Positions 25,401 to 38,500 of a DNA stretch of 64,000 nucleotides are shown piece after piece. Below the pieces are notes generated by a model. That model saw only the letters and a program-made list of their open reading frames with translations. It searched no databases and was not told the DNA's origin. The translations under genes were made by a program, and so were the position numbers. Origin of the DNA: Crotophaga sulcirostris (Eukaryota; Chordata; Aves; Cuculiformes; Crotophagidae); NCBI GenBank assembly GCA_013397455.1, contig VYZB01000329.1:182620-246619 (forward strand). The letters run 5' to 3'. Positions within the stretch are counted from its first letter, which is position 1; every line of letters starts with the position of its first letter.

Positions 25401-26689
25401 AATTGAACCAGTCACAAACTAGGATTATTTTGTGCTGATATATTTGTTTTATGTTTCATGTCACAAATCAAGCAAAATAAAATGTAGCCTTAAATAGTGT
25501 ATGGAACAAGATACCATCATTATGACTCTTGGGAAGTCCTCTGGGGAATATCTCCTTAGACAAAGCCTTGCTAGGGACAAAGTTTGTAAAGACTTTATAC
25601 TAAAAAAAAGCTTTGCTAGCTCTGTCTTTCAGAGATACCACAAATTTTTTCCTATCATGAATGCATCGATGAAATTACATCTCTTTTTTTCATATTGTGA
25701 TAAACAAAACCCTTTAAGAAACTCAGTCTTTATGTTTTCTCAGTTATTCTGATTCTACTATGCTTTCTTAAAATATTTCTTATCATGTGCAGGCAAATTT
25801 TACTTGCACAAAACATCTTGCAGTCCTCCCAGAACGCTTTTCAAGAGCGAATGAGGGCTCTCTGTATGTTTAATGCCAGATTCCCTCAGCTACATTTGGA
25901 ATTTCCTCCCAAACCACAAAAAGAGAAACAACTAACAAATGACATTTATGGCACAATGTATAACACAGACCAGATATATATGACATTTTTTATTTGGACT
26001 TTTCCAGCTAAACAGAAGCAAACAAATGTTTTATGAAATTCTCCATGGTTGCTATGGTTATTTCTATCATAATATCCACAGCCAAAAGGATTATCTCGGG
26101 GCAAGACCTTAACTCAGTGAATGCCCTTATTTAAACAGTAAGGTCATTTAGGAAAAAAAATAAAGACCTAAAGGCATAATAATATTTAATAATAATTGCT
26201 GTTTTCTTGGCTGAATTGCTTTGCAGCTGAACACCATCATCATGGTCTCAGTACTATTTTCCTCTGTCCTTCCAGAATGATGAGTGTGCCAGTTCCAGGT
26301 ATTTTTCTTGTGTTCAGGTTCTCCATCAGTCCTTCCTGAAACGTGGAAATTTGCATTCTAACTGCCCTGGTTTTCAGAAACTCTGACTCCAGATTTGTCC
26401 TGGAACTTCACCACCATTTCTTCAGGTTTGAATTTTTGCAGGCATTTGGGGCAACAGTTTAAGTACTCAGAAACTCCCTGGTACACACAGTGCAAAATGT
26501 GGAGTTAATGCACTATGAAAGACAGGCAGAAATGGAAACAAGGAAACAGAGGACATTTATAAATATGAGGCAGGTTTCCATGTAATCAAGGTATTTCTGT
26601 CACAATCTGTATCATGCTATGGGTCTGGCATCAAAATACTCTGTCTGTATTCTAATAAAGTAGTATCTTATGGCTTGAATGGATATTCT
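22431..26689. other. AT-rich non-coding stretch
   Basis: No recognised gene or transposon. T run at about 23846-23859. Frames of 60-116 codons (for example 25056-25406, 25501-25752 and 25785-26036, plus) carry no family signature and lack clear exon boundaries. Confidence 0.5.
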
Positions 26690-26785
26690 GATCTAGTGGA
26701 AGGTTTCCCTGCCCATGGCAGGGGGGTTGGAATTAAGTGATCCTTAAGGTCCCTTCCAAATCAAAGCATTCTATGATTCTATGAT
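26690..26785 (+). mobile_element. CR1 LINE 3' terminal stub
   Basis: Only the last 96 bases of a CR1 remain: GATCTAGTGGAAGGTTTCCC, then CCATGGCAGGGGGGTTGG, the 'ccttaaggtcccttccaa' block and the tail ATTCTATGATTCTATGAT. This is the same 3' UTR type as the copy ending at 13412. It is an extreme 5' truncation. Confidence 0.96.
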
Positions 26786-26917
26786 AAAATTCTTAGGTTG
26801 GTTTAGAACCAACTAAAATTCTGGTGAGGTTTTCAGTAAACACTAAGTTCTGCTAATTAACCAAATACTAATTCTGATTTAAACTGCTCAAAATCAAACC
26901 AGAATGTATTTCTGAAG

Positions 26918-26962
26918 TTCCTATTAAGATCCTATTAGAGGTCCTATTAGGTTACTATTGGA
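26918..26962. repeat. short imperfect tandem repeat, about 12-bp unit
   Basis: Three full units and a partial one, built on TCCTATTAGAGG and spaced about 12 bases apart (TCCTATTAAGA, TCCTATTAGAGG, TCCTATTAGGTT, then ACTATTGG). The repeat is visible by eye, and no function is implied. Confidence 0.7.
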
Positions 26963-28840
26963 TATGCTTTGGTCCCAAAAGTAGTCCAGGCAGAAATTTA
27001 TTTGTATAGAATAAAATTAGTTATAATCTAGCTGCCACTTGCACCAAAAGCAATTATTTTAGTTGGGAATGTAAAAGAATGGATCTGAAACCAAAATCCA
27101 GTTAAATAAACTTCTTATTCCCTTCCTGCCACATTGTTATTGGCTGCATGCTTGCTAGTTTGCTGTAGCTGAAAAAGAAAATTATCAGGAAAAAGAATGG
27201 GAGTGAGTTTGAAATTAGCTGATATACAAACTCTGAAAGATTAGTGATGAAGGGAAAGGGATTTTTATTGCTTTATTTTGTTTTTCTTTTTTTTTTTAAG
27301 GAAATAGATAAATGAGGAACAGATAGTGCAAAATATTTTAGCTTCCTACACAGTACAATCTCTCAGTGAGTTCATCTTTTTTTTATGTCATTTGAGTGAA
27401 GCAGAATCTTTGTGTGGAAGAGTTTTCCAGGCAAGAGGCAAAGGGGTAAGGAGGAGTAACACGTGTTCAAATTGAATCCAGTGGCATTTCAGGAAAAAAA
27501 ATGGAGAGCACAGTTGTGGCAGTGATTAAGAAAATAATAACCCCCACCCCAAGTCACGGCACATGCTTTCCATATGTTTCCCCTGGGCATTGGCCAGATA
27601 CAGCAGGATCTGGTGACATTTCTGTAGAGCGATTCAAGGCCTGAAGAAGCTTTCGATAGGGTTGGGGTGGAGCAGAGTATTGAAATGGGTGCCTGCTTCT
27701 TGTTTGATTTCCTGCTGAAAGGAGAAGCATTCAATATGGCTGGCAAAAAGAACTCCCAACAGCTTTCTGTCAGAAAGTGCATTTCTATGACAGTTGAAAA
27801 ACTGGTGGAAAAAAAGATCCACTTCTCTGAAATTAGGCCTTAAAAAGGTAGAAAAAGGAAGAGTATAGTTCAACATGTTCGTTTGGCTCTTGAGTGCACT
27901 TTTGAAACGAATACCCGGTTTGTTCCCACTTACCGCACTCCGATTCACATCACGGAGAGGTTTCTGAGTGAGAGAACTGGATTCCTTTCAGATTAAATTC
28001 AACTGGAAGATGTGCTCCAGAAGCACAGCTAATGTACTCCAAACAGCTATGCATGTTTAAACCATGGGAACAGACTGAAACTAGTGTGAAGCAAAACCCC
28101 CAGAAACATGTATAGTACAGATGTCAAGTCCTCAACACCAACAGCTTCTTGCTGAAGACCCACTCCTGGGTTGTATGACTTGCTCGTGTGGACACAGCCA
28201 AAGCCCCCTGCTCCAGCTTTCCAGAACAAGCTGTTTTGATTTTAGACAGACTCTTTGCGTGATTTGGTTTTAATATATAGTATATTATATAATACAAAAC
28301 TCAGTACTGTAATACAATGCTTTGACTGACCTCAAACCATTCTCATTGTCTTTCATGGAGCCCTTTGAAATAACTAGGTTTCTTTCCAAATGTGAATGAG
28401 GACAAATTGTGAAATCTGAAAATCAATTTAGATTCTAAATTCCTGCCTTCCATACAGCTGCGCAAGAGACCTGGATCTCCTTGTAAATGAATATCTTTTT
28501 ACTTTAAACTTCTGAAATGTTCAGTCCCTGTTCGGTGTGACAGCCAGACTGCCGCGTGTAATTATAAATGATGGGAGGAAGCTGCTCCTCCCTCTGGTAT
28601 TCCCTGTAGGACAGACCATACATTACAGATTTCCTCCCTCCTCCAGCCCCCAGACCTTCCTCAACCCATAGAGCTAGCAGCTCTTGCACAACTAAACCCT
28701 GCAGGTTACATCCTTTAAACTGGCAGCCTGAGCTGAGTATTTATGAAGGGAAATGCCTGTCCCACACCTATAAGAGATGACTGCTTCAGCCGTGAATCCT
28801 GTTCTTCACTAGGCAATATGTTACCAAAACTGCCTTAATT

Positions 28841-28857
28841 AAAAAAAAAAAAAAAAA
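28841..28857. repeat. A17 homopolymer
   Basis: A run of 17 adenines following CCTTAATT. There is no AATAAA 10-30 bases upstream and no recognised retroposed gene before it, so I treat it as a simple tract. Confidence 0.9.
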
Positions 28858-31800
28858 GAGGTCTCTTACAATGGCAAAACAATGCTTTAAAGATTTGAGA
28901 CTGCTCTAATTGCCTACACTGCTGTCTCTTTAAACCAAGGAATGGACCCACACTCACATCTGGTAGTCAAAACTAAATGGAACCAGCTGAGAGAATACCC
29001 ACTAGAAATTAAATTGTACAGAAGATGGCTAAGCCAGAAGGACTTAAGTGAAAGGCTCCTTTTAATAATTCCCTTACTTTGCACTCATGCCTTTTGTTTA
29101 CTTTGTTTATTTTTGTAATAAGCAAAAACAAATGAAAATGTCCCAGTTGCTAGCATTTAGCAAAATGTGTCCACTGTGCATTTAGGAGCACATTTTCCAT
29201 CCCATTTCACAATAAGGACGTCATCCATGGCCAGCACTACGTCTGTGGAATGCTGGCCTGCAGCTTTATGAATGGATTTTCAAATGTAATGGAAATATAC
29301 TGTATGTGCACAGTAGCGAACTCGTCCAATGTTAATAACTGGGACATTTTCATTCGGTTTTTGTTTATTAAAAAATGAATGGGAGGCCTAATCCTAGGAA
29401 TAGCCATTTGACTCCTTGTGTTGAAACCAACCGTAGCTGCCTGCTTAGAGCTTTCTTTACCATGGCCTGGATCAGGCCACATGCAGCTTCCTTTTGGTTG
29501 TTTCATAAACTCTTAAACCATGCAGGAAGATGGAATGATGCCTTGCTTTCATTTTGCTAAACACATTTTTTCTACCCAAAGCTTTTTCTCCCCTTTTTGC
29601 CAAAATTTATAAACAAGATTATTCACTAAATTGGAAGTGGTAAACGACAGCCCAGTTCAACCCCTCTCCAACTCTAGAACAATTCTAGTTAAAGTCAATG
29701 TAAACTATAAAACAGAGTATCCAAAAATAGAACAGTGCTCTGCAGATACATAAATTAATCTTTTCTTAACAAGACCTTTGCAAGATGTTACCATTCATTG
29801 ATAATTGAAGCAGTTAATCACCCAAAATATCGAAGATGGGAAAAATAACAGATTTTGAGCACTTGCCACCCATAAAAGTCAGATATGCAATCAGAAATCG
29901 TTAATTACTCCTTTATAACTGCAACAAGAACTTCCAAATTCTATGATACAATCTGTGAAAAGCGTTATAGGAAAAAATATTTTTATAAAAGAGATGTAAA
30001 GAAGGAAATTTACCATTTATGCTACTGCTTCAAAGAGAGCTGATGTGATACATAATAGTATCACGTCACAGTATCCGCAGTTTACAACGCAGCTAAATTT
30101 TCTTTCAAATGAAAAAGTACAAGAACTGCAGGGATACGGGAAGCTAAATATTATCACTCTAAGTCTGATGTGAGTTCACCCTTTTCTGAATAGGAACTGA
30201 ATCTCTCAGGGCAACAATGATGTTTGATGCAATTCTTCTCAATATTTACACTGCGTAGATATTTGGTCCTTGTATTGAAGCATAACTTTTCAAAAAACTG
30301 TGAACTTTCAAACCATCTTAAAGATATGGCCTGATTAGCTGATAATAATCATTGTGTAGTTTGTTGTACGTGGTAGCTATTAACATCGAGAGAAGATGTT
30401 TGCTTTTATTTTCTCATTACTGATGGTTTTTGTAACACCATTTGTCTTCAAAGATGTACAGACATAGACAAACATGAGTCCCATTCTTGTGAGTTCAACC
30501 TTGCTTTAACAAAAGTGGAAGAAGTGTTTTGAATGAGCAGGTTACTGAGTAACATGTATTCAGCACCTCAAATTCGTTATATTGAATATATTATCAGGTA
30601 TTGGCACCCTTTAAGTTTCACAATTGCCCCAGTGGAAAATCTTACCTCTTTTAAACTAATTTCAGTTGAGCTACAATAAGAAGAACATAACGGGTAATAT
30701 AATTATATAAACAACTATTCTTATTGGTGTATTTTAACTGACAGAAATCTTTATTTGCATTGCAGAAAAAGTGATATAAACCCAGACTCTAATAAATAAG
30801 GACATCAGATTTCAATGAACATCTTGATGATGCCCTGAGTGTCACAGGGAACTTGAATATATGATCTTTTCCCCATGTAACATACTGGTAGTTTCTCTGA
30901 AGGGACCTAGGGCAGAATACACTTATCCTTTGGAGAGAGTTTAGCTCTGTTGCTTAAGGAAAATCCAACCAAACAAAACAGCATGTTTCAGTCTGATGGA
31001 ACAAATTCATAGGAAATCCTAGTTGTGGAACAGCAGCTTTCAACCTCTGGAGACTGCAAAAGCTCACTTTGAGCTACCTTGTCTCAGGTCTCACAGTCTT
31101 CAGACCTGACATAAAGCAAAACCTCTGATGAGGGGGATCTAACTCCAAATCTGTCAGTTACAGCACATCAACTCTTCCAGCGGTGCAGTGCAGCATGAAG
31201 CAAGTGAGAAAATAACACAAGCTCCCACTCCAAGATGGTGCAGGGTCTTAAAATTGTACTCTAAAACCTTGCTTGCCACAGACAGTGCTTGAAATATGCA
31301 GTGCTGCATGTATAGGCGGGGGACAAAATCCCTTTGCCTTACAGGCAAGGGCTTGCAGGACCTAGGACGTGCTTGTTATGCTGGTGATGCTGGTACTTAA
31401 TGCAGAATATTTGCCCTAATGACCTTGTACTCTTAATAAGATTAATTCTCTTGGGCTGAAAGTAGGGAATTTGCAACATTTAGACACTGCTCTCTTCTTT
31501 TCTTCTTTGAAAAGAATATAGATATCTCAGAGTACTTCTCTGCCTTGTTCCTTACTATTGCTGTGGCTCTATGCCAGCAAAAAATAGTGCTTCAGCCTCT
31601 CATTGTGATCCTGCACCAAGTACAGCAATAGGAAGGAAGCATCAACATAACCAGCACAATAAAGAGTCTCTGAGCCAGCAGGGATATGTCACAGCTTTAT
31701 GTAGAATTCCCTATCTTTTTATTTTAGTATAGAGACCACAGACTGGGATATTATGGGTCACTTAAAGGTCACATTACAAAAAGCAACTTCCTTTTGGAAA

Positions 31801-32367
31801 GATGAGCCCCCTTTTAGTGCGCTATTAGATTATTTTCCTTCTCTCAGTTGACTGCATGAAGGTGCAGAATGAATGTTTGTTTTTTGAATTCCTTAAAAAT
31901 CTTCTCCTCTTTCTGTACTTTTTCCCATTTGGCACCTGCTTGGAAAGAGGAATTTCTGCATTCTAGAAAGAAATGTATCTCCCTGGCCCCACAAATATGA
32001 GTCTTAGGCAACCCTGTTAACTGACTCACCTAACTTACCTAGTGAAACGCAGTAAGATTTGAACTCCTATGTGCCTAAATTACATGTATATATCAGATTT
32101 GTGCTTCCAAGACATGTTTGTACGTGTGAAATTTTCATACCTCCTGTAACACTTAAATCCCATTATAAAACATTTCTTATCTCAATAGTTCCCTTTTTCT
32201 TGTTTCTCCTTACACACCTCAAGGACCAAGGTGCCCTAATAGTGCATGGCGTTGTATGCACATAGTCTCTCATCTACCTCCAAAGCCAGAGGAATTGAGT
32301 TTCTGGCATTTTTTGTATTCATATGATTCTCTTGAAAGATCTGAAGCTACAATTTGGTTTGAATCCG

Positions 32368-32884
32368 GGAGAGGCTTTGACACAGACTTCCAGAGCATCA
32401 CAATAACCAAATTGGTGAAATAGGGACTATACAAGTGGATGGTCATGTAGATGAAAGACTGGTTGACCGAACATGCTCAAGAGGTTGCAATCAGCATACT
32501 AAACTCCCAACTGGTGGTGATTACTGGTGGTATCCCACAGGGATCAATATTGGGCCCAGAAAAGTTTAGTGCCTTCATTGCTGAGATGAACACTGGGGTG
32601 GAGTACACCTTCAGGTAGTTTACAGTCTATATCAAACAGGGAGGTGCAAACGATACACTGGTGGGCAAAGCTGCTAGTCAGAAGGACCTTAACATGTTGG
32701 AAAATGATTTGACTAGACCCTCAAGAATTTCAAATAAGGCAAGTGAAAAATCCTGCATTTGGGATGAATTAACCCCATACAACTCTGCAGGCTGCAGGCC
32801 AACTGGATAGAAAACAACTATGCAGAAAAGGACCTGGGGATCCTGGTGGACAGGAGGCTGAACATGAGCCAGCAGTGCTCGTGT
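32368..32884 (+). mobile_element. CR1 LINE internal fragment, RT core to ORF2 C-terminal half, dead
   Basis: Sense-oriented CR1 ORF2 piece. It starts at the motif A region (GAGGCTTTGACACAGACTTC, from 'AFDT'). It retains motif B as Gly-Ile-Pro-Gln-Gly-Ser-Ile-Leu-Gly-Pro (32529-32558). The Phe-Ala-Asp-Asp position of motif C now reads Phe-Thr-Val-Tyr (32619-32630), with a TAG stop just upstream, so catalysis is lost. The end carries 'ggacctggggatcctggtgga' and AGGCTGAACATGAGCCAGCA. The matching then stops, so the 3' UTR and tail are absent. Confidence 0.92.
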
Positions 32885-35399
32885 TCATTCCCTACTGGGA
32901 ATGGTCTGTGGATCATGCTAACTTCTGAACCATGTTTGGGCATTTTTTGGGAGAACACTATTTGTAAAGTGCCTGAAACATGCCAAGGACACTTCACACA
33001 ATTTAACAGTATAGATGGTTATGTGCAGTGCCTGGGAATGATTCCTGACAACATTTAGTTTATTAGTGTACACCTAACCTGTAAGTCTGCAAGTCTGAAG
33101 AGAGAGTGTCAACATGAGGTTCTCATTCCAGAAGCAGAATGGAAGAGAGAAGGGTATTTCAAGGATTCTTGTCACCCAAAACCCCTTGTCCAAAAGGTTT
33201 AATAGTAATGCTCACACTGTGAGGTGTAATGATAGCTTCTTTGGCACTGACATCATGAAAGATTCAGGCAGTACCACCTAGCACTAATCTGAACTAGGGG
33301 CAAATCAACACTTCTTCAAGGTTTCATTTCTGCATCTTCCTCTCTGCTGACCGTAAGCATCAAGTGCTTCTTTAAGTCTAGTCTATGTCTTTTTCAGCAT
33401 ATTTTGTGTCACTTTTTTTTGTCAGGCCTACAAATCATGTGTGGGTCATTTTTGAAAAAAACAGTTGATTTGCCCAAGATTTCCAGATGCTCTTGTGCAA
33501 GCATTTACATGTGGGTCAGGAATGGGAACGATGTTGTAGGAATTTTCATCAAGGATCAATGTATGCCTGGATGCCTTGGATATGTATGTTTCCTCCATGA
33601 AACTCAGTTATGGGACAACCAGGGTTTTCCAAACAGCCTCATACTTAATACATTTTCGCAAAAAACCCCAATGCTTCTGGGAATCATTGGATTTAACCTA
33701 TATATGGTATAAAGTTGCTGGCATCTAGGAAATCCTCATGCTGCACAGTGATCCTTCCTTCTACCCAAGGAGGCAGCTGGAACAAGCTGCCCCTCTTGAT
33801 CCCCAGCGGGTGGCCCTGACTACTTTCCCTTTCTTCTGTTTTTGGGAGTAAGGCTGTTCTGTTCTGAAACATATGACTGTAATCCTACGCAAGTGCCCAT
33901 GGACTATTACAATATATATTGATTTAAACAGGAATGAGATTAGGTTTACAAGCTAACCCCTCCCCCATTACATATTTGTTACAATTTCCTGCTATTGTTG
34001 TAGATTTCTTTTATGAAGCAATAGAAAACTTTGATGTAGAATTAACTGAACCTGTTTTACATATTCAGTTTTTTTTGGCAGTGCTTTTTTGCTCCTGGCT
34101 TTGGTCTCAAGGCACTATGTACACCAAATGGGAATTTTCAAATGTTAATATATACATTTTAAATAAGAAAGAAAATAGAAATTCTAAGCCCACCTACTGC
34201 TTGTATGGTATGATTTAATAGGGTGATTTTTTAGCATGCAGGAGCATGGACTTAATTATAAAAGTACTGTAAATCCACTAGTGCTCTACAGTTGGTTTTA
34301 CATGCACATACTTACACACATACTTATGTATGTACAGAAGCTTCTACAGTGAGTGAGAAAGAGTTAAATTTAGGCCAGATCTTTGCTCTCAGAGAAATTG
34401 GTAAGAGAATTCTATATAGTATATGAAATTGAGGTAGTAAGAAAGGTGTTTTATCTTTCATAAAAAAACTAAAATATCGACATTTCAAAATTCCTTAACT
34501 TAATCAAATCTTTTTCTTTCTTCATGGTTTACAACTTTCCTACGTTCTTTCCTGCTTGCCTGCCCGTGTATGCACTTTCCTAGCTCCCTACCTTACTGTT
34601 TTTCTTCTAGCAATTTTTCTTCAAGTTTTTCTTCAATAAATAAATTAAGAACCACAGAAAATAAGTATCTTCCACATTCTCCATTTCTTTTTTTCTGTTT
34701 TGACACAGTGTTCAAAAAAGTTTTTTCTCTAAGATACAAAGTTTAGAAAATTCTTCACATTTTCAGAGGAAAAAGTACAGATATGCATTCACAGTTTTGT
34801 ATGTTTGTCAAGTGAACAAAGGAGCAATGGAGACAGAAAAAAATAAGCTTACAAAACAAAAACAGTAAACTAGTAGGAGTAAATATTCATTCCCTCACTG
34901 TTATTCTTTATTAGTGCTCTTGTGCTTCTTTTAGGAATGGTAGATAATTCAAGCCACATTTTTTTTCTTTTCAGTTAAAAACACTGATCACAACCATTCT
35001 TTATGAAAAGATTAATTTTTCAGATCATCAGGCTGATTTTAAACAGGTTTAAATTCAGGTACTGATGATCAGCTCAGAGATGCATTTGCCAGATGCTGCA
35101 CAAGATTACTTACTGGTTTTATAAAACGATGGTCTCTCTCTTTTTGCTGGTGTCTCTTTAGTTAAAATATTTGAGTCATGCAGGTGAAAATCAGCACCTG
35201 ACTGTACAACTCTAATTTTACTTATGTTATGCCATGCTCTAGGCATGCTATTACTAGCTGGTTTGAATAAAGTGATCTTGAAGTTATTTCTGCAGATACC
35301 TGTTTTACCTCAGTAAGAGTTTAGAATGCAGTTCACAGAGAAATGTCATTAGAAAACCTGTTGAGACTGAAAAAAAATGGTAGTCTAAAATCATTGTGT
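32885..35399. other. AT-rich non-coding stretch
   Basis: No repeat family recognised. Frames at 33404-33712 and 33934-34218 (plus) show no domain I can name. A pyrimidine-rich patch lies at about 34505-34640. Confidence 0.5.
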
Positions 35400-35513
35400 T
35401 TCCACATCTGAATAATATCATGCTGTTCTGGTTGCTTATGCCAGAAAGGGCAGAGAAGGTCTAGAGTATGCACAGGTAAGGAGAACAGGGATGATCATGT
35501 GTATGAATAAACT
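35400..35513 (+). mobile_element. ancient CR1/L3-like fragment
   Basis: A short, very worn match to the ORF2 C-terminal region of CR1/L3-type LINEs. The plus strand reads ATCATGCTGTTCTGGTTGC, then AGAGAAGGTCTAGAG and AACAGGGATGATCATGTGTA, in the usual order ('gttctggtcgcc', 'agaaggt.cagagaag', 'gatgatcaagggtatg'). Neither end is definable, and it is much older than the avian CR1 copies with intact tails. Confidence 0.6.
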
Positions 35514-38500
35514 TACCTGGATTCAATACTCAATATGTGATTCCTCAAAAATAAGCAAAAGTGATTGGAAGATATATTACGACTTTTTTGTTTCTCTTTT
35601 CAAATTTTCTCAAATAAATAACTGACACAAGTGTTGGAATGGGTTTTCCTCACCTTTTCCTTTAAATGCTGAAATTGCATTAAGGAGTGTCCTTAAGAGA
35701 GTGAGAATAGTTTTCATTTTTTCTACCAAAAAGCTTTCTTAAAATGTGAAGTTTTAAAGTATTTTACTTGGAGCTACTTTACTTCTTTTAAAATGATATA
35801 ATGCTCCTTACATAATGCACAAAAGGTTTTCATCAATTTGTTTTGGGCTCTCACATTGCCATATATTGTATTATTAAATCTGAGTAACACTGAGGTAAAA
35901 TTTCACATAAAAGTTTATTCATAATATTCCTTTCTTGTGTTTTGTTTCTTGTTTGTGAGAATTTCTGAAGGAAGAGAGGGTTTTGGGGGAGAGGTAAAGA
36001 AAAAAACAAGCCTTTCTGTAGAGTGGTTCACCTCGTCCCAAAGCTCGCATCCAAAATAGCGCAGACTGCCAGTGATAGTCACTTCTCTCTACTGGCTACC
36101 AAGTGAGCTGGATGGCTGGTCCAGAGCTATGTCTCTGAGTTGCCAACATCTAAAGGTAGGTGAGCTGAATGCTACCCACTAGTTTTGCGATCGGGATACA
36201 AGAGTGAGCCCAGGCTTAGCTTATTCATTGATTTGTAGCACCATGGTTAAGGATGAGTTAACAAGACGCTGCAGGGCACTAGTCTAACTGGCTTGATAAC
36301 AAGTGGCATTTCAAACAGGAAAGTGCTGCAGCTACACAGATATAAAATTCACATAGAGATGATTGAACACGTTGAAGGCACAGACCTACACATCCTTTCC
36401 TCACAGATGGGAAAGGAAATGCAATGGAGTACTCATGCACAGACTGAACCCAGAGCTAGGCACAGGTTTGCTCCATCTATAACTGCTCTGACTGGGATCA
36501 GTGGTCAGAAACTGCAAGATACTTTAGCTGGATTGTGTCTCTGTAAAACTATGGAAATGCTGTTTTGTGGGCCTCTTGTTCCCTGAGTAAGCATGCAGCT
36601 GATACATCTTTGAAGTACATGCAGCTGCACATATTTACCCCTTTTCTGCCTGATATGCGACAGGAGATTTATATTTCTCTACTAACTCTGTGCTTTTTTC
36701 TCCCATAGCTCTCGTCTCTAATTGTTTGGCTATTAATTAATAATATACTACACAGGATTAGGTAATCAGGAAAATTGGCATCATTTACAGCAGCATTTAT
36801 CTCTGTTTCTAAACTTAAGTTTCATGTTTCATTCCAAGGTTTTACAGCCATATTTTTATTTCCATGCCTTTACTAATGAATACAGTTTGTGGCCAAAATA
36901 CAAGATAAAATAAAACTTTATGACCTTAGCTGCAAGTTGGTGTAAGGTCATTAGATCTGGCAGTCAAGCTATACGTACTTGGAGTTCAATACCCAGTGAT
37001 TGTTTCCAATTTGATTCACTTGGGCATTTGTAACAATAAATGTTAAGCTTTCAGATTTTACAATATTGTAAGTTTCAGGGAAGCGTTAAGACTAAATATA
37101 GGTTCAGGTTTAACTCCCTTGAATGAATATTTTTTTTTTCCTTCTTACATTTCTTGCTTCTTACAAAACTGTCTTCCTTGGGGATAAAGAAGGAAACACT
37201 TTTCATGGAATGACACCATTAGGAGTTCCACAGATAAACAGAGTTGAATCAGATTTGCAGTAACATAGTATCTCTATAAGGGAATTTGTGCACTTCAAAG
37301 CTGGGTCTAACAACTCAAACAGTGACACTGCTTTCCTCAAATAAGCATTGAACCATTATTTCACCATCGTGTTAGGAAGTAAAGAATGATATAATCTTTC
37401 AGAACAGTAAAAATATTATTTATGTTTTCTAACAGAAACGTTCGGGGTATTTTTGTGAAGTGAGGGAGTTCATTTGAGATTTTGGCTTCTATACTTTTCT
37501 TCCAATCTCTGTACTTCCAGTTTTTCCTTTCACTATCAACTAGATAGTATTTTCTCATTTAGATTTAAAGTCTTCACTTTTGATTTTTGCTCCCTCCCTC
37601 ATATTTAGGATTCATAGCTATGTTTTACCAATTTAATCTTTGTAAGACGTGATGACTCCATTTTTCTTCTCTTGTACCATTGTCTAGAATTTCACTGTTG
37701 AGTTTTGACACATATCTTGTTCTCTATCAGTTCATGCAAAACACTGGGCTACACAGTTGTCAGTAATTATCTGGCTGCCTAAATACAGATGCCAACTCTA
37801 TGCATGGAAAGCATAAGAGACTTCAACCATTGAAGGAGTTTTTGTGTATTTAGATACACATGTTTTTACAGTACTAGTACATTCAAACAAAATGTTTCCG
37901 AATTGTCAGTGACTGCTGAGTTCAGATAAGTCAGAACTATATCTCAACAACTCTTAATATAATTCTTATAAAACCAGAACGGTTTTTTTTTTCCAGCAGT
38001 TTGCCTCTTACGTTACTCCATTACTTGTTAATTGTGTGGGTCCAAATTTAACTTCTAAGAAAGTATGTGGATTTACTAATAAGCTGGACTTTTTATTCTG
38101 TAATATCTCCATAGAATTCATGTATGTGTTGTTCTTGTAGGCAGAACCTTGTCAGCCTGCGTATTTTAAAAGCAGTCCATTTATGAGTAGCGTGGCAGAA
38201 AATTTGTAAAACTTACTCTGCGGTGCAATTGAAAAGAAAAATTCAGATTTTCAAACTCAGAAAGGGAAAGAAGCATTTGTTTTCTAGTAAACATCTGAAA
38301 ACCCAAGAACAAATGACTGAAAGAGAACAGGAACATATGTTTATCACTGTGTATATATAAGACTTCACCTGACTGTATACTCGTGACCAAATTGTCAGAT
38401 GTGATCTTTTTAGGCAAATGATCATGCAAGCCTGAAAATATGGATGAGTTATTTCAATCTGCTATCAGTAACTGTCTTCTAATTCAGTATTTGATACATA

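Larger units (their letters stand above)
26786..32367. other. long non-repeat stretch, possibly regulatory in part
   Basis: No transposon recognised over about 5.6 kb apart from simple tracts. The part between about 27480 and 28800 has higher GC, several CpG sites (such as CCGCGTGTAATTATAAATG near 28551) and homeodomain-like TAATTA words, so it may include conserved non-coding elements. Frames at 27489-27782 and 27634-27948 (minus) overlap each other and show no domain. This is inference only; no gene is claimed. Confidence 0.35.

Noticed and set aside
27634..27948. Minus-strand frame with an apparent GTAAGT donor near 27930
   Set aside because: A GTAAGT alone is common. No upstream start context or partner exon could be supported.
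28440..28857. GC-richer stretch followed by A17, as in a processed retrocopy with a poly(A) tail
   Set aside because: No AATAAA sits in the usual place upstream, and I recognise no gene sequence before the A run.
34431..34445. TGAGGTAGTA, matching the first ten bases of let-7 family microRNAs
   Set aside because: The match stops after ten bases and I see no complementary arm nearby to form the hairpin, so it is likely chance.
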